This document shows, one piece after another, positions 44,309 to 56,172 of a stretch of DNA of 64,000 bases. The DNA is taken from contig JPHH03000020.1 in NCBI GenBank assembly GCA_000750105.3, positions 310,001 through 374,000 of the forward strand, in the 5' to 3' direction. Source of the DNA: Tolypocladium sp. Sup5 PDA-1 (taxonomy: Eukaryota; Ascomycota; Sordariomycetes; Hypocreales; Ophiocordycipitaceae). The position numbers and the translations under genes were made by a program. Numbering within the stretch: the first letter of the stretch is position 1; each line of letters begins with the position of its first letter. Under the pieces are notes generated by a model. That model was not told where the DNA came from, did not search any database, and saw nothing but the letters and a program-made list of their open reading frames with translations.

Positions 44309-46432
44309 TTATTTAGCAGGCTCGGACTCTTCTCTCGTCGATTTCACGGACGAATTCTTCTCCAACAGGTCACTCTCCTGCTTTGAAGCGCCCAGTAAGC
44401 CCCTGGTCTGCTTTTCTTCGTCTTTCGTCGTCCCTGGCGACCCCTCTCTGTCATGGTCTGACATGGCCGGCGAGTCTGCAGATGCGTCGTCTTTCGGCTG
44501 TTCCTCTTCCGTGCTATTCTTGGGTGTGAAGAAGATGGCGAGGACGAGGCCGAGTCCCGCCATTGCGATAGCACCGTAGTAGCCGGCCCGATAGCCCTCG
44601 AGGAGTGCGTCGGGGTCTTGCTTGCCACCCCTGTTGGAGGTGACGGAGTCGGAGATGACGGTGAGGACGGCTACGCCGAGGACTGCACCGCCGACGTTGA
44701 GAAACATCTGCAAGCAAAGGTCAGCAGGCAAATCATTTCGCTGTGAGGGAAAGGAAGAATTTTGATCTTACGTTGTAAACGCCCGACACGGTGCCTTGAA
44801 GCTCAGCCGAGGCCGTAGCGACGACGGACACGTTGCCGACAAAGTACACGGTGCCAACGCCGGCGATATATAGGATCATGCCGGGAAGACAAAGACGCCA
44901 GTAGTCGTCGGCGGACCCCATGCGGCAGAGGAGGATCAAGCCCGCGATGCAGAGGAGCCAGCTGGCAAGGAGGAGCTTACGGGGTCCGACGGGCTGGAGG
45001 AGTATGGGCACGATGAAGTTGACGCCCATGGCGGTGATGCCAAGGGGGAGGAAGCGGAGGGCGGTGGAGAGGGCAGAGAAGCCGAAACCTGGAGGAGACA
45101 TATCTTAGTAAACTACCCCAAAAGCTTCATGGCAGTGGGAGGTTTTTGCAAAGGGGAATGGCGTTGAAGGGGTTCCTACTTTGTAGCTGGAGCGTTAGGA
45201 GGTAGTTGCTGCCCTGCCAGACAGCATACGTCAACGCCGCAGCCGCGCAACCCAAGACCCGAACGCGATCGTTGAACATGTACCCGGGCAGGATCGGATC
45301 CGAAGCGACCCTGACCTCGACGAAGACGAAGACGGCGAGGAGGCAGACGGCGACGACGAGGGTAGCGATGACGTCGGGCTCGCGCCAGCCGTGGACGTTA
45401 CCGGTCGTCAGTCCGTAGACGAGCAAGATGAGGCCCGAGACGGAAAAGAAGGTGCCCAGAACGTCGAGCCGGACGTGCAGCGCGGACCATTTACTGCGGC
45501 CGTCGGGCGCGGAGGAAGATGGGCCGGGGAGGTTGTGGGTGAAGAGCAGGGCGAGGGCGGCGATTTCAAGGGCTCCTTCGACAAGGAGGCTGATCCAGAA
45601 TATCTGCAACGAAGTGATGTTAGCTGTAGAGACTGTGAGAAGGAGACGGGGAGCTGACCCATTCCCAGGAGGCGAGAGAGGTGAACAGGCCTCCGATGAT
45701 GGGGCCGAAGCTACAAATGTTAGCGACTGGAGATGTAGGCAATGACAGGTGATGGCACTTACACAAAGCCAGTCGATCCCGCGGCTCCCCAGGCGCCAAA
45801 CGCCTTGACTCGGGATTGAGGGTCTTCAAACGACAAGGCGACGAGTGACTGGGCAGAGGGGATTGTAAAGGCGGCAGCGAGTCCTACAATCGGCGCCAGT
45901 CAGCACACGTTGGTTTTCACGAGCTGGTATGAGAGGGGTGAGATGATACCCTGGAAAGCTCTCCCGACGACGAGACCAATCTTGTCGTGCACCAGGCCGC
46001 AGACGAGGGTGGCTACGTTGAAGAGCGTCATGCCAAAGATGAGGATGTTTTTGTGACCAAAGATGTCACCGAGACGACCGCCCGCCATGAGGAAGCCGCC
46101 AAACTGGACGGGGAGGGAGATGGTTAGCATCTAGAGTCTTGGGAGAGGGTTGGGGCAGACTAACGGTCAGGGCGTAGGCCGTGAGCACCCATTGCAGGGA
46201 GCCGTCATCGTAGCCCAGCTTCTTTTGGATGGTAGGCAGGGCGATGTTGGCCATGCCAATGTTGGCAATATCGACAAAGAAGACCAGACATCTGAAGCAG
46301 GGACAAGATACGTTGGCATTGCGACGGGCTTGGCAGCGAAGGTAGGTGGGCAAGGGAACTCGGCGAGCGTTCGACTTACACGATGATGAGGGTCGCGATG
46401 GACGCAGCCTTGAGAGGCTTGCCGGAGGCCAT
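44309..46432 (-). CDS. MFS transporter, 14-TM drug:H+ antiporter (DHA2) type
   Basis: Eight exons (46432-46380, 46291-46165, 46103-45950, 45883-45763, 45710-45659, 45603-45180, 45088-44772, 44707-44309) give 548 residues; all seven introns keep the frame. It is a plasma-membrane proton-coupled exporter by family. Hallmarks are FVDIANIGMANIALPTIQKK in helix 1, LQWVLTAYALTFGGFLMAGG, the loop motif GGRLGDIFGHK, GRAFQGLAAAFTIPSAQSLV and GSTGFVFGPIIGGLFTSLAS (helix 5 antiporter-type motif), plus about 14 hydrophobic helices. The C-terminal 60 residues are charged. It is divergent from the NRPS-PKS gene with 3 kb between start codons, so it might export that product; this is inference. It could also be an unrelated multidrug or siderophore exporter. 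Confidence 0.9.
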
Positions 46433-46645
46433 GGTGGATGATCCAACTGCACGTCTTTCAGCTACAGATGAGTTGTACCTGGCGAAGCTCAGAGTCGAGG
46501 TGCCGAAGCTGGTGGGCTGCGGTCTTTGTAAACGTACGACCCTCGACTAGGCAAACAGACGGCAACGCAACGCAAATCCCGGTTGACTAATGGCGCGGGT
46601 GCCGACGGCGGGTCTTGGATCCCGTAAACAACGGGCAGCGGCAAT

Positions 46646-46659
46646 GATACGTACGTATC
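46646..46659. promoter_or_regulatory. 14-bp perfect palindrome upstream of the MFS gene
   Basis: GATACGTACGTATC is its own complement and lies 214 bp upstream of the transporter start codon. It is a candidate site for a dimeric regulator; symmetry is the only evidence. Confidence 0.3.
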
Positions 46660-49250
46660 GGACCATTAACCGATCAAGACGGCCGGGTCCGAACATGCCC
46701 CCTCGGCCAAGATAATCAGGGTGCTGCTTTGCCCAGGTTGTGCCGAATCATGGGACGACGGGAGGACCCCGAGACTCGGGGATCCGGGCCGGGTGTTTGG
46801 CAGATGGAGTTTTTAGAGTGGATTCGAGGGTCCAGGCAGACGAATTTCCTAGAATGGGGGGACGTCTGGTCTGTGGAGTTGGGAAGGTTGATGAAGTCGC
46901 CTTTGCGTCTGACTTTACGAGTTTTCTTTTGAGCAAAGAATAACAGAGACGAAGTGAAATCGAGATGCTCATGCTGCAGGATAGGAACGGTTCGAGAGAG
47001 GCTACGCCGTGAGCACAACGGGACAAAAGACAGGGGATCCTCGCTGGCGCATCCTGCAAGCAACCAGTGTAAGTGAGACGGCACATCGCTGTGGCGGCTC
47101 TGCCCGCTGCCAGCCGACGTCAACGGGAGAGCGAGACCCGTGGCGACGGTGGAGCTCCCGTGCCGTCTCGAGGGTTCTTTTGTCCCTGGATCGATGCACG
47201 GGGGGAGACGCGGGTGGCTGTGCAACACCCGCGGGCCGTCCACGTTGACGTAAAAGTCTTGTCCCGCGCAAGGCTTTGGGTTCGCCAAGAGGTGAAGTCA
47301 ATGTTTGATGCCAAGCCTGACGCCGCACCCAATGGCTAAGACTTGGTACTATTGCGGGTTGTGCCGTTGTTGTAGAGCGAGCCACTTGTGTCGTCTCTCT
47401 CCAGTAGTTCCTCTGAATTGAACCCCATTTCCATGTCGAGTCGAAAGCAACAACTGCAAGCTATACGTGGAAGACCGGCTCGTCGTCCCGCAGCTGCAGA
47501 GTCCGGTTTGATCAAGGTGGCTGCCACGTTTTCAGATTGAGCCCACGGCAACTCGACCATCTGCGGCCCGTGTTATTAATGGAGTCCTGGGCTCGTATGC
47601 CGCTGCATGTTGGACATTACTGGGCTTGCCATTATTCCATCAAAATCTCCGAGCCAGAAAATCCCGTCCTGCCAAGACCCTGGTGGCGCGATTCCGGTTC
47701 GTGCAGGCGTTGCGATGCTACGCTGCTAATGCAGCTGTCAGAGCGTGGCGGTCCCACGTCTTGGCTACTGTGCTTCATCTCAGCCAAGACTACCAACCAC
47801 ATGGCATCGACTGCAGGATGCACGCCCATAATGAAATGCCTGCCGCCCCTGCTAAATTCTTGCCATGACGCTCACGGTTGAGTTTTTCTTGGTTGTGTGC
47901 GGGTGGTCTCACCCGGGAGGATCAAATTGAGCCGGGTAGCTTCGGCCATTTTGATGGAGGCAAAGGTTGCTGCAGGACCCTGGCACCGGCACACCGATGA
48001 TCCCGATATAGCTTCTGTTAGATGCGGATACTGACCGGTCTGTACCAGTGAAACCGTCGTTCGCAGCTCGCCCCGGTGGGACTTCAGGGTAATCTGCTTG
48101 AGCTCAGATGAACCATGAATGAGACTGATCCCCCCTCACTCCGAGTTTGCCGGTGCTAGCTTGGTTAACCTCATGCAACCAGACTTTGATGGCGATCTAC
48201 ATGTAATTCGAGGGTTTTCTGCTATGCTCAGCGCTAATTGACGGTACCTAGATCCTACGTCTATGCCTAGTGTGTATCCCATGTCGAGCATCGCGTCAAT
48301 AACTTGCACATACTATGTTCCATTGCAATGATGTAGATTATGGCACCGTCGTTGCATCGGAAGTCGTAACGTCGACCGGGGCTCGCGAATCTTGATGGCC
48401 CCATCGACCGATCATCAGGTAAGTCAGATGTTCTCGACCTGTGAAGCAGTGTTGCCACATTCTTGAGCAAGTTCGAATGTTGGTGTTTGAATGTTGATGC
48501 TACGCGTTCGACAGAGTTTTCTCTTGTACGTGTGTCCTCGCCTAATATCTTCCGATCGATGCAGGACCATGCAGGGAAAGGTACGTTGTGGCATGTGCGC
48601 GTATGCAGCGTTCTGCACTGAAGCGGAGAACGATTGCCTACCCGTGCATCTCGAAGGATCCCGACCTCCACTTGACTTTGCTTCTAAGCTTACTGCCTAG
48701 GTAAGTTGTTATAGGTGGCAATAGCAGCGCTTGCATGGAGAACTGCTCCGCCAGTTGCCGGCCGATTGGCCGGGACTCGAAACTCACCCGTCGAGTCGGC
48801 TCAAGCACACACCGACCGTATGTACAATGTAAGTAACGAGAGCCTTTGATATCCGCGGTGCAAGGGTTTTTCACCTGGTGCTAGACTTGGGCGTCGTATC
48901 GGAACCGTTCATCAGAACATGTGATTCGACTCAGCTTGTATGCAGCAAGCATAGTTCTCGTCGTTTGGTACCGTTATACACCCGGCCAAGAACAAGGTCC
49001 GTGACTGCCGAACAGAGCCACAGCCCACCGTCAGCTACCTTGGCAACGGTCCAGTTTCATCATATTATTTCCAGCCGTCGGCTGTCATGATATGGACTTA
49101 CGTACTCAAAATCTTGTCATATGACGATGACGCTCGTAGGAAAGGCAAACTCGGGAACTGGAGCCACGCGGATGGAAAAGCATGCCCCTTGCTGGACTAC
49201 TGACTTCATGTTCCGGGCTTGCCGCCGGGCTTGGTGTCAGGCTTGCTACA

Positions 49251-49258
49251 TATATATA
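49251..49258 (+). promoter_or_regulatory. possible TATA box of the NRPS-PKS gene
   Basis: TATATATA lies 222 bp before the start codon in an otherwise mixed-composition region. The distance is long but compatible with a leader of 100-200 bases. Confidence 0.35.
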
Positions 49259-49479
49259 CATGCAACTGTGCCGGCCAGGCTATCAACGTCATGTTGTGGT
49301 TGACTTGTAACCATGGACACGTAACGGCTGTTCTTTCTTGGCACCTACATCTTTAGACGAGGCGTTCGCCACACGGCACGGGAAGCTAACTCGTTCCTCA
49401 CTAATACTCAACCTCCGTCACCTTATTCTCATTCTTCTATACCCATTGCCCATTAGGACCATCTACCCTTGTCGGCATC

Positions 49480-52400
49480 ATGTCTCTCTACCAGGATGAC
49501 ATGTGCCTGCTTTCAGGGCCGCCAAGCAGCAGTGGCACCCCGAGATCACAGAAGAAGACACCCGTACCAAGAAGCGTATACCCAGTGACCAAGAGCCAAG
49601 AGGGCATGTGGGTAGAGTTCCAGACAGATCCGTTGAGCACAAAGTACAATCTCACTTTGGAATGGGATCTGTTGCGGAACCGAGCCGGGCAAACACCTAC
49701 TATCGTCGACATTCTCCAAGGTGAGCTCGCTCATCCCGTTGACTACAGCGGTTGTATCATTGACAGTTTTGGTAGTAATACGAAAGATCATTGCACGACA
49801 TGCCACCCTTCGATCCATGTTCTCCATCATCGATGGCAAACCCCATCTGGAAGAGTATGCCGCGGACGAAGTCGACCCCGAGATCCGCATCGTGTACCGT
49901 GAGGCATCTGTCGTCACGGAACAGGCCATGACTCAGATCTTGCGGAAGCCATTTGCTCTGCAACAGGAGCTCTCCGCTCGATGGGTCATTCTGCAAGACT
50001 CGCAGGCATTTAGAGTCTACATCGTTGGCCATCACATTGTCGTCGACGGCCAGTCTATGACCAACATATCTCGCGAGTTCATGGAGTTGTTGGACAACCC
50101 CGACGCTGTCCTTCCGCCAGTAACCGGGTTCAACACCATGCACATGACAGAGGTGAGATTAAATTGACATTTGAAATAATAGAATTTCACTAAGTGCAAA
50201 CTTAGCGAGCATGGGCGAGATCGCAGACATATCTTGATAACCAAAGGGTCCTCCTTGACCAAGCCCGAGGCAAGAGCAATACTCCGTGGCCTAAGGAAGT
50301 GTCCAAGCCTAGCACGTCCCAGGATAGCTACAGGGAGATTGATTCTTGGTGCACGTTTCCCAAATCAGTACGTTCAGCATATCTTCATTATTGTTACATT
50401 GGCTCCGTTGGCGCAGGACGGCTAACGCACTAGCTAGGAACTCGATGTTTGGAGTCAGCTGTTCAAGACGTCTTGGTTCCGCGTAGCTACTGCGTTGGTA
50501 GGCCTGCTTGTCGTCGACAAGACGCGGCCGCAGTTCGGCCAAGACGAGGTGCTGTCCGTTGGCTTCGGCGGCCGCCCCAAGGAGATGGCCGCCTGTGTTG
50601 GCCAGTTTGCCAACGCGCTGCCGGTGAAGATTCCTCTATGGAACGCCCTTCACGAGTCTGACGGGTCATTCAAGGCTCTTGTTGCCGCTGTGGGAAAGAA
50701 CATCAGCGCCGTCAAGAAGGCTGAGCTATTCCCGGCTGTGGACGTTGTTCGATCGTGCCGCAGGCTCTACATCGACTATGAGTCGCCAAAGGTTGCCGTC
50801 ACTTACTCCCCAAAGCTTGCCAAGTCGGAGTGTCGGTTGTTCCCCGTTGAGGGCTCGTGGGACTTGTTCTTCTGCTTCCTTGAGTATGAGAACGACGTGA
50901 AGCTCGGTGTAAGCAAGCCCCTGATGCTGGGTACCTGTCAGGTCTGACAGGGAAAACAGGTCATATACAACCCCTCGGTCTTCTCCAGTGCGACCTTGAG
51001 GAACATGAAGGCGCAGTTCGACAGCCTGACTGTCTTGAGCAAGGTTGAAAAGATCCAGCTGGTGGACATGCTCGGCTGGCTCCCGAAACACCCTAGCCTG
51101 CCAAATGCACCGGCCGAGCCGCAGGCCAATCCTGTCAGACACGTCCACCAATGGTTCGACGCTCATGTAGAGTGTAGCCCCCATAGCTTGGCCTTATACT
51201 CTAGTGAGATGGGCAAGTCCATGACATACGGACAGCTATACGCATCTACGGAAGAGAAAGCAAAGTGTAAGCTTCGTGTTCCGTTCATGCCGCTTGGCAC
51301 ATACTGACCCTGACGACTCAGACTTGAGAATACGAAATGTTTGCCGCGGAGAAAAGATCCTCATCCATCTCCGGCGCGGATTTGCAATCCTTGAGTGGAT
51401 GCTGGCCGTTCTCAAGTGTGGCGCCGCATTTGTTTACCTCGACCCTGACTTTACTGAGCGCCAACGAACCGCCGTCATGCAAAATTGCAAGCCCAGCTTG
51501 GAAGTCGACGAAGCCTTGGCCCAAGAGGCGGCGGCTGCTGATCTCGACACTCCCGCCGAGGCAAGCAGCTCCCTCGACGAAGTAAAGTACGGTACTTTGG
51601 ATGAGGATCTTGCATACATGATTTACACATCGGGCTCTACGGGCGAGCCGAAAGGGGTCATGGTCGAACATGGCAGCCTGGCCGCATTTGTGCGAGCCTC
51701 CAAGGACGTATTTGAAGTCGGTTTCGGGACTCGCGTCCTGCAGCTGGCGTCCTTTTCCTTCGACGCATCCATACTGGAATGGAGCAACGCGCTGTGCACC
51801 GGAGCTTGTTTATGCTTCGCCGAGTACCCCAAGCGGCTCGTCGGCGAGTACCTCGCCGAGGTCATCGAGCAGAACGAGATTTCGTTTCTGCAAATCACGC
51901 CCACGGTTCTGGAAACCTTGCCCCTGACCGCGGAGCTACCCAGTCTGCGACAGATTTCGCTGGGAGGCGAGGCGCCGTCGCGCGAGATCTTTGCGAAATG
52001 GCATTCGCGTGTCAATCTTGTCAATGCGTACGGACCGACAGAAGCTGCAATCGCAGTGTCGTTCAACACGATTGACAAGTCAGAGGAGCTTCCTGAAGTC
52101 ATCTCGGCGGGCCGTCCCAATCCGCAGACGGACGTCTACATTTGCGCCGAGGGCTTTGGGCCGACCCTTCGGCCGGGCGTCGAAGGAGAGATTTGCGTGG
52201 CTGGACCTCAGATTGCGCGAGGATATTGCGAAAACCCAGAAATAACGGCCAAAAGCTTTGCGGCGCATGCCTGCGGCGTGCGCATGTACCGAACTGGGGA
52301 CAGGGGAATGTTGCTCGAGGACGGATCGCTGCTCGTCATGGGCAGAATCGACAGGGAGCTCAAGGTCCGTGGATTTCGCATCGCGCCGGAAGAAGTCGAG

Positions 52401-55400
52401 AATGCCATTTTAGATGCAGATGTCGGCGCCCAGGAGACTTCGGTTCAGCCATCAGAGAATGGCCTCGAAATGCTGGCCTTTGTGGCCCCAGACACCATAT
52501 CGTCCAGGGCTCTCTTGGATGCTTTGAAGGGCATGCTGCCAAGCTACAAGATCCCCTCGAGAATCCATCTGGTCGACAGTCTCCCGAAGAATGTCAATGG
52601 AAAGATTGACCACAAAGCTGTTCGGTCCAGGCGCAAGGAGCTCGCGCAGGCCGACGTTCCCGAGACGGTGGAGTTTTTGGACGATGAGAGTGACACAGAT
52701 TTGGATGTCTGCGACCCAGCAGAGGATGAACGGGTCGTTGGTCAGATCTGGCAGGATGTCTTGGGACTGACGGCGTGCCCACCGACTGAAGTCAACTTCT
52801 TCGACATTGGTGGCCACAGCCTGCTCGTCCCCAAGCTGCACGACAAGTTGAAAGCTGCGTTCCCGTCAAAGGCGGTTCGACTTGTCGACCTCTTCCACAA
52901 GTCCACCATCAAGAGCCAAACGGCGCTCTTTGGCGGCGAGAAGAAGCCAACCCGCATCGTCCGCCGCGCCGCCAAGACCCGGATCATCAAAACGCCCATG
53001 TCTATGAGTTCTTCAGCCTCGACTGTAGACGAGTCCCCCTTGTTCACTCGAACGGCCGCAACTTCGGTCTCGGAGGCTCCAAATGCCCCAGAGGTCGCCA
53101 TCGTCGGTCTTGCGGGAAGATTTCCGGGGGCCAAGAACGTAGATGAGTTCTACACGATGCTGATGAAGGGGCAGTCCGGTATTTGTTGTGCCGAGACTGG
53201 CACGGAGCGCGAGACACTGCCTGGAAACCTCTGGGTCCCCAAGGCTGGCGTGCTTGATAACATTGAGGACTTTGACCACGAGTTCTGGAATCTCAGTGAG
53301 GAGGAAGCGACGGAGATGGACCCGCAGCAGCGACTGTTCATGGAGGTGGCGTATGAGGCTCTTGTCGATGCCGGCATCGACACTCAAAACATGCCTGGCG
53401 GGCGCATAGGCATCTTCGTCGGGTCCGCAAACCATGCCTATCATCTTTACACGGAGTCCGTAGCCACCGACGCCTTCCTCCGCGAGAATAGAGGGTTTGT
53501 TGCGCCGTCCATCTCGGCCCGCACGGCATACCATCTCAACATCAGGGGCCCAAACGTCACGATTCAGGTCAACTGCGCCAGCAGCACGGTGGCTCTCTCG
53601 CAGGCCTTTGACGCGATTCGGCTCGGTCGATGCGACATGGCCATTGTGGGCGGCGTGTCTGTCCAGCTTTACGAGTGAGTCTTGTCCAAAGTTCGATCGC
53701 CTTCTCGAAGAGACTAACGCTTTCAATAGGGGCGGCTACATCACGCAAAAGGGACAGATATTCTCATCGCGAGGAGAGTGCAACCCGTTTGACTCGCGAG
53801 CGGACGGGACGGTCCCCGCAGACGCAGTGACTGCCGTGGTGCTGAAGCGATACTCGGCGGCGATTGCGGATGGCACGCCGGCTTACGCCAAGATCCTCGG
53901 GACGGGCATTGGCTCCGATGGAGCGCTGGATAAGGCAGGGTACCAGGTACCGTCGCCGCGAGGACAGGCGGACGTCATCAAGTCGGCGTGGGACGTGGCT
54001 GAGCTGTCTCCCAAGAAGTTCAAATATGCCGAGTGAGTCGTGTCTTCGGATATTGCCGGACGTGGATACTGATTCCGTATGACCAGGATTCATGGAAGTG
54101 GTACTCCTATCGGAGATGCTCTTGAGCTCGAGGGCCTGAGTCTGGCGATGAAGGAGCTCGGTGGCAACGGCAGGCAGTTCACCGTGGGGTCCACAAAGGG
54201 GAACATTGGTAATTCCCAGGTACGTACAGCATTCTGTGGAATAATGGACTCACAGACTCGGCTGACATCTGGCCAGCACTCTTCCGGACTCGTATCACTC
54301 ATCAAGCTGTGCAAGTCGATGCAGGCCGGTGTTGTGCCCGCGACCAAGGGCCTCGAGCAGGAGAACAAGATGATCAACCTCGACTTGCCAATTACCTTGG
54401 CGAGGGAGCAAACTCGTCTTGAACCCGAGGACATATTGGCCGTCTCGGCTGCGGGATGGGGCGGCGTTGACTCACACATCGTGTTGGGCTTCCCGGACCA
54501 GCACCTTCTCAAGCGGACCACGACGTTTATCCCCGAGGCGACGTTCAAGCGCAAGAGCCTCAAGGCACCGCGGTTGAGGCCGTCTGCGGCAGCTGAAGAA
54601 CAGGAAGGGCAGTCGTTGGCCGCGTTGGTATTTGCAAACTGCGCGTCTGACGTCTTTGGCGTTGAGATCGATGCCGACACGGACCTGAAGCGGCATGGCT
54701 TGGACAGCAAGTCGTACACCACGTTGGTTGGAGGCGCGGCGAAGAAACTCTCTGGTCCTCCCGTGGGGTAAGCAACTTCGATCCGGCCCTTTTGAGATAT
54801 TGGAGCTGATAGCGATCGCAGGGTCAGAGGACTGCTTCTGCCTACTTGCACGCCATCTGCCCTCGCCCGGATTTATGACGATCAGCTAGGCGCATCGACG
54901 ACCAGGTGCATCTCATCAACAATCATTCAGTCCGGCAAAGACGTGACGGTCATTTGTCTTCCTGGGTCGGGCGGTAGCTGTGCTGGTGCCACGCCGCTGT
55001 TGGAGCGACTTCCGAAGGGGGTGACGATCATGGCTCTCGAGCACCAAGGTGAGGACCCGACGAGTGCACATGTGCAGTCGTATCTCGACGTCGTGCGACC
55101 TCATATTGGGTCCTCGAAGCTGTTGATCGTTGGGATCTCGCTTGGCGGACTGTCGGCTTCACGTCTTGCGACTCTCCTTGGCGAAAGAGGTGATGTCCCC
55201 AAGGAGGATATGGGCTTGATTGCCCTGGACAGCCCTCCCATCGACTCTTCTCCCGACCTCGAGATGGCGGGCAACGACATGGCGTCTCGAGTCGGCCATG
55301 CTGCTTACATCGGGGCTGCAGCCGGACAAAGCGGCACGAACCCGCTCGTCAGGTCGCAATGGGAGGCTCTCGTGCCCAGTTTGGCGGTGCATGAGCTCGA

Positions 55401-55488
55401 CTGCGGGCATTTCGACGTCTGGGGGAGGTCCCACGCAGCAAGCACTGCTGCCATCATTGATGGGGTGATTGAGGCAATGACGAATTAG
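49480..55488 (+). CDS. hybrid NRPS-PKS, C-A-T-KS-T-TE, TAS1-like
   Basis: Ten exons (49480-49720, 49767-50152, 50206-50367, 50438-50908, 50960-51266, 51322-53674, 53730-54032, 54087-54219, 54277-54767, 54828-55488) give 1835 residues; all introns are 46-70 bp and keep the frame. Condensation domain, about 15-430: HHIVVDG at 169-175. Adenylation, about 460-960: YTSGSTGEPKG 624-634, NAYGPTE 757, YRTGD 845-849, Lys950. Carrier 1: GGHSLL, Ser1022. Ketosynthase, about 1113-1520: Cys1274 (VNCASST), His1410 (IHGSGTPIGD), but Asn1450 in NIGNSQ where the second His is usual. Carrier 2: GLDSKS, Ser1596. Thioesterase, about 1630-1835: Ser1720 (GISLGG), Asp1750, His1810. The C-A-T-KS order matches the tenuazonic acid synthetase TAS1; the last two domains do not. 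It should join one amino acid to an acyl unit. No AT or KR domain is present. Confidence 0.88.
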
Positions 55489-56172
55489 ACTGGAGAAGAG
55501 CCGCTGGGGGATGCATGTTGGCGATTGATTGCTGCTGTCGAGGATAGATTGGCCGAAGCTGGGGTGGTGAATATCGAGACTGGCTTTCAGCCCGAGTGGG
55601 CCACTGCCCGCATTGCTTGTACTCCTAGGATGCACGAAGTAGATGGAAACAAATATAGAACGCTAGACGCTGTAGTCCGTACTCGTATTTTGTACGAGTA
55701 GGTGAGTTTGTTGTCGACGGGGATCGAGGATGTCGAGGTCAAGATGCTCGGCAGTTGCGGGCCGCAGCGTGGCGGTCCACTGTGGTGGAAATTGGGGTTG
55801 CGCCACCCGCGCTCAACGCTCAGCCTCATTTTGACTTTCATTCCACGTCAAACTCCAACTTCCCCCGAGGCCAAACGGCATCACGACCCGTCCCATCCGC
55901 CCGCACGGATCCGGCTGCCTCGGCTTCTGTTTTGGAGTGACGAGATTGGCATATTGGTCCGTCGTTGGAATAGTCCAATCGAGTTGAGGCGCATCTGTCC
56001 GTCGACGCCACGTCTCAATCCTTCACCGACGTTTCTTTACCGACGTTTCTCTACCGACGTTTCTTCACCGACGTTTCTTCACCGACCACCACGTGGGTAG
56101 CTCGGAGCACTCGGCGCTCCAACTACTTGCTCCTTGGAGCTTGACTGGCGCTACTTCGTACATCAACCAAGA
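55489..56172. other. promoter region of the Sec14-like gene
   Basis: Holds the 3' flank of the NRPS-PKS and the promoter of the next gene. A TACTCGTATTTTGTACGAGTA inverted repeat lies at about 55679-55700 and could be a terminator-like or regulatory hairpin. The 14-bp tandem repeat is near the right end. Confidence 0.4.
56025..56086. repeat. 14-bp tandem repeat, four copies plus six bases
   Basis: Unit ACCGACGTTTCTTC with variants in the last three bases, ending 87 bp before the start codon of the Sec14-like gene. Each unit holds CGACGTTTC; the array may be in the promoter or leader. Confidence 0.9.

Larger units (their letters stand above)
46433..49479. other. 3-kb divergent region between the transporter and the NRPS-PKS
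   Basis: No gene is supported. Short open frames at 46716-47288 and 48267-48671 have no recognisable features. The region is lower in GC than the genes beside it towards the NRPS-PKS. It would contain the promoters of both divergent genes. Confidence 0.45.

Noticed and set aside
46131..46164. 34-bp intron in the transporter gene
   Set aside because: The next acceptor (CCGTCCAG, after a GCTAACC branch point) gives a normal 61-bp intron and the family sequence LTFGGFL.
54768..54820. stop codon ending the NRPS-PKS after the second carrier
   Set aside because: A 60-bp intron (54768-54827) with GTAAGC donor restores the frame, completes the carrier C-terminal helix and leads into the thioesterase.
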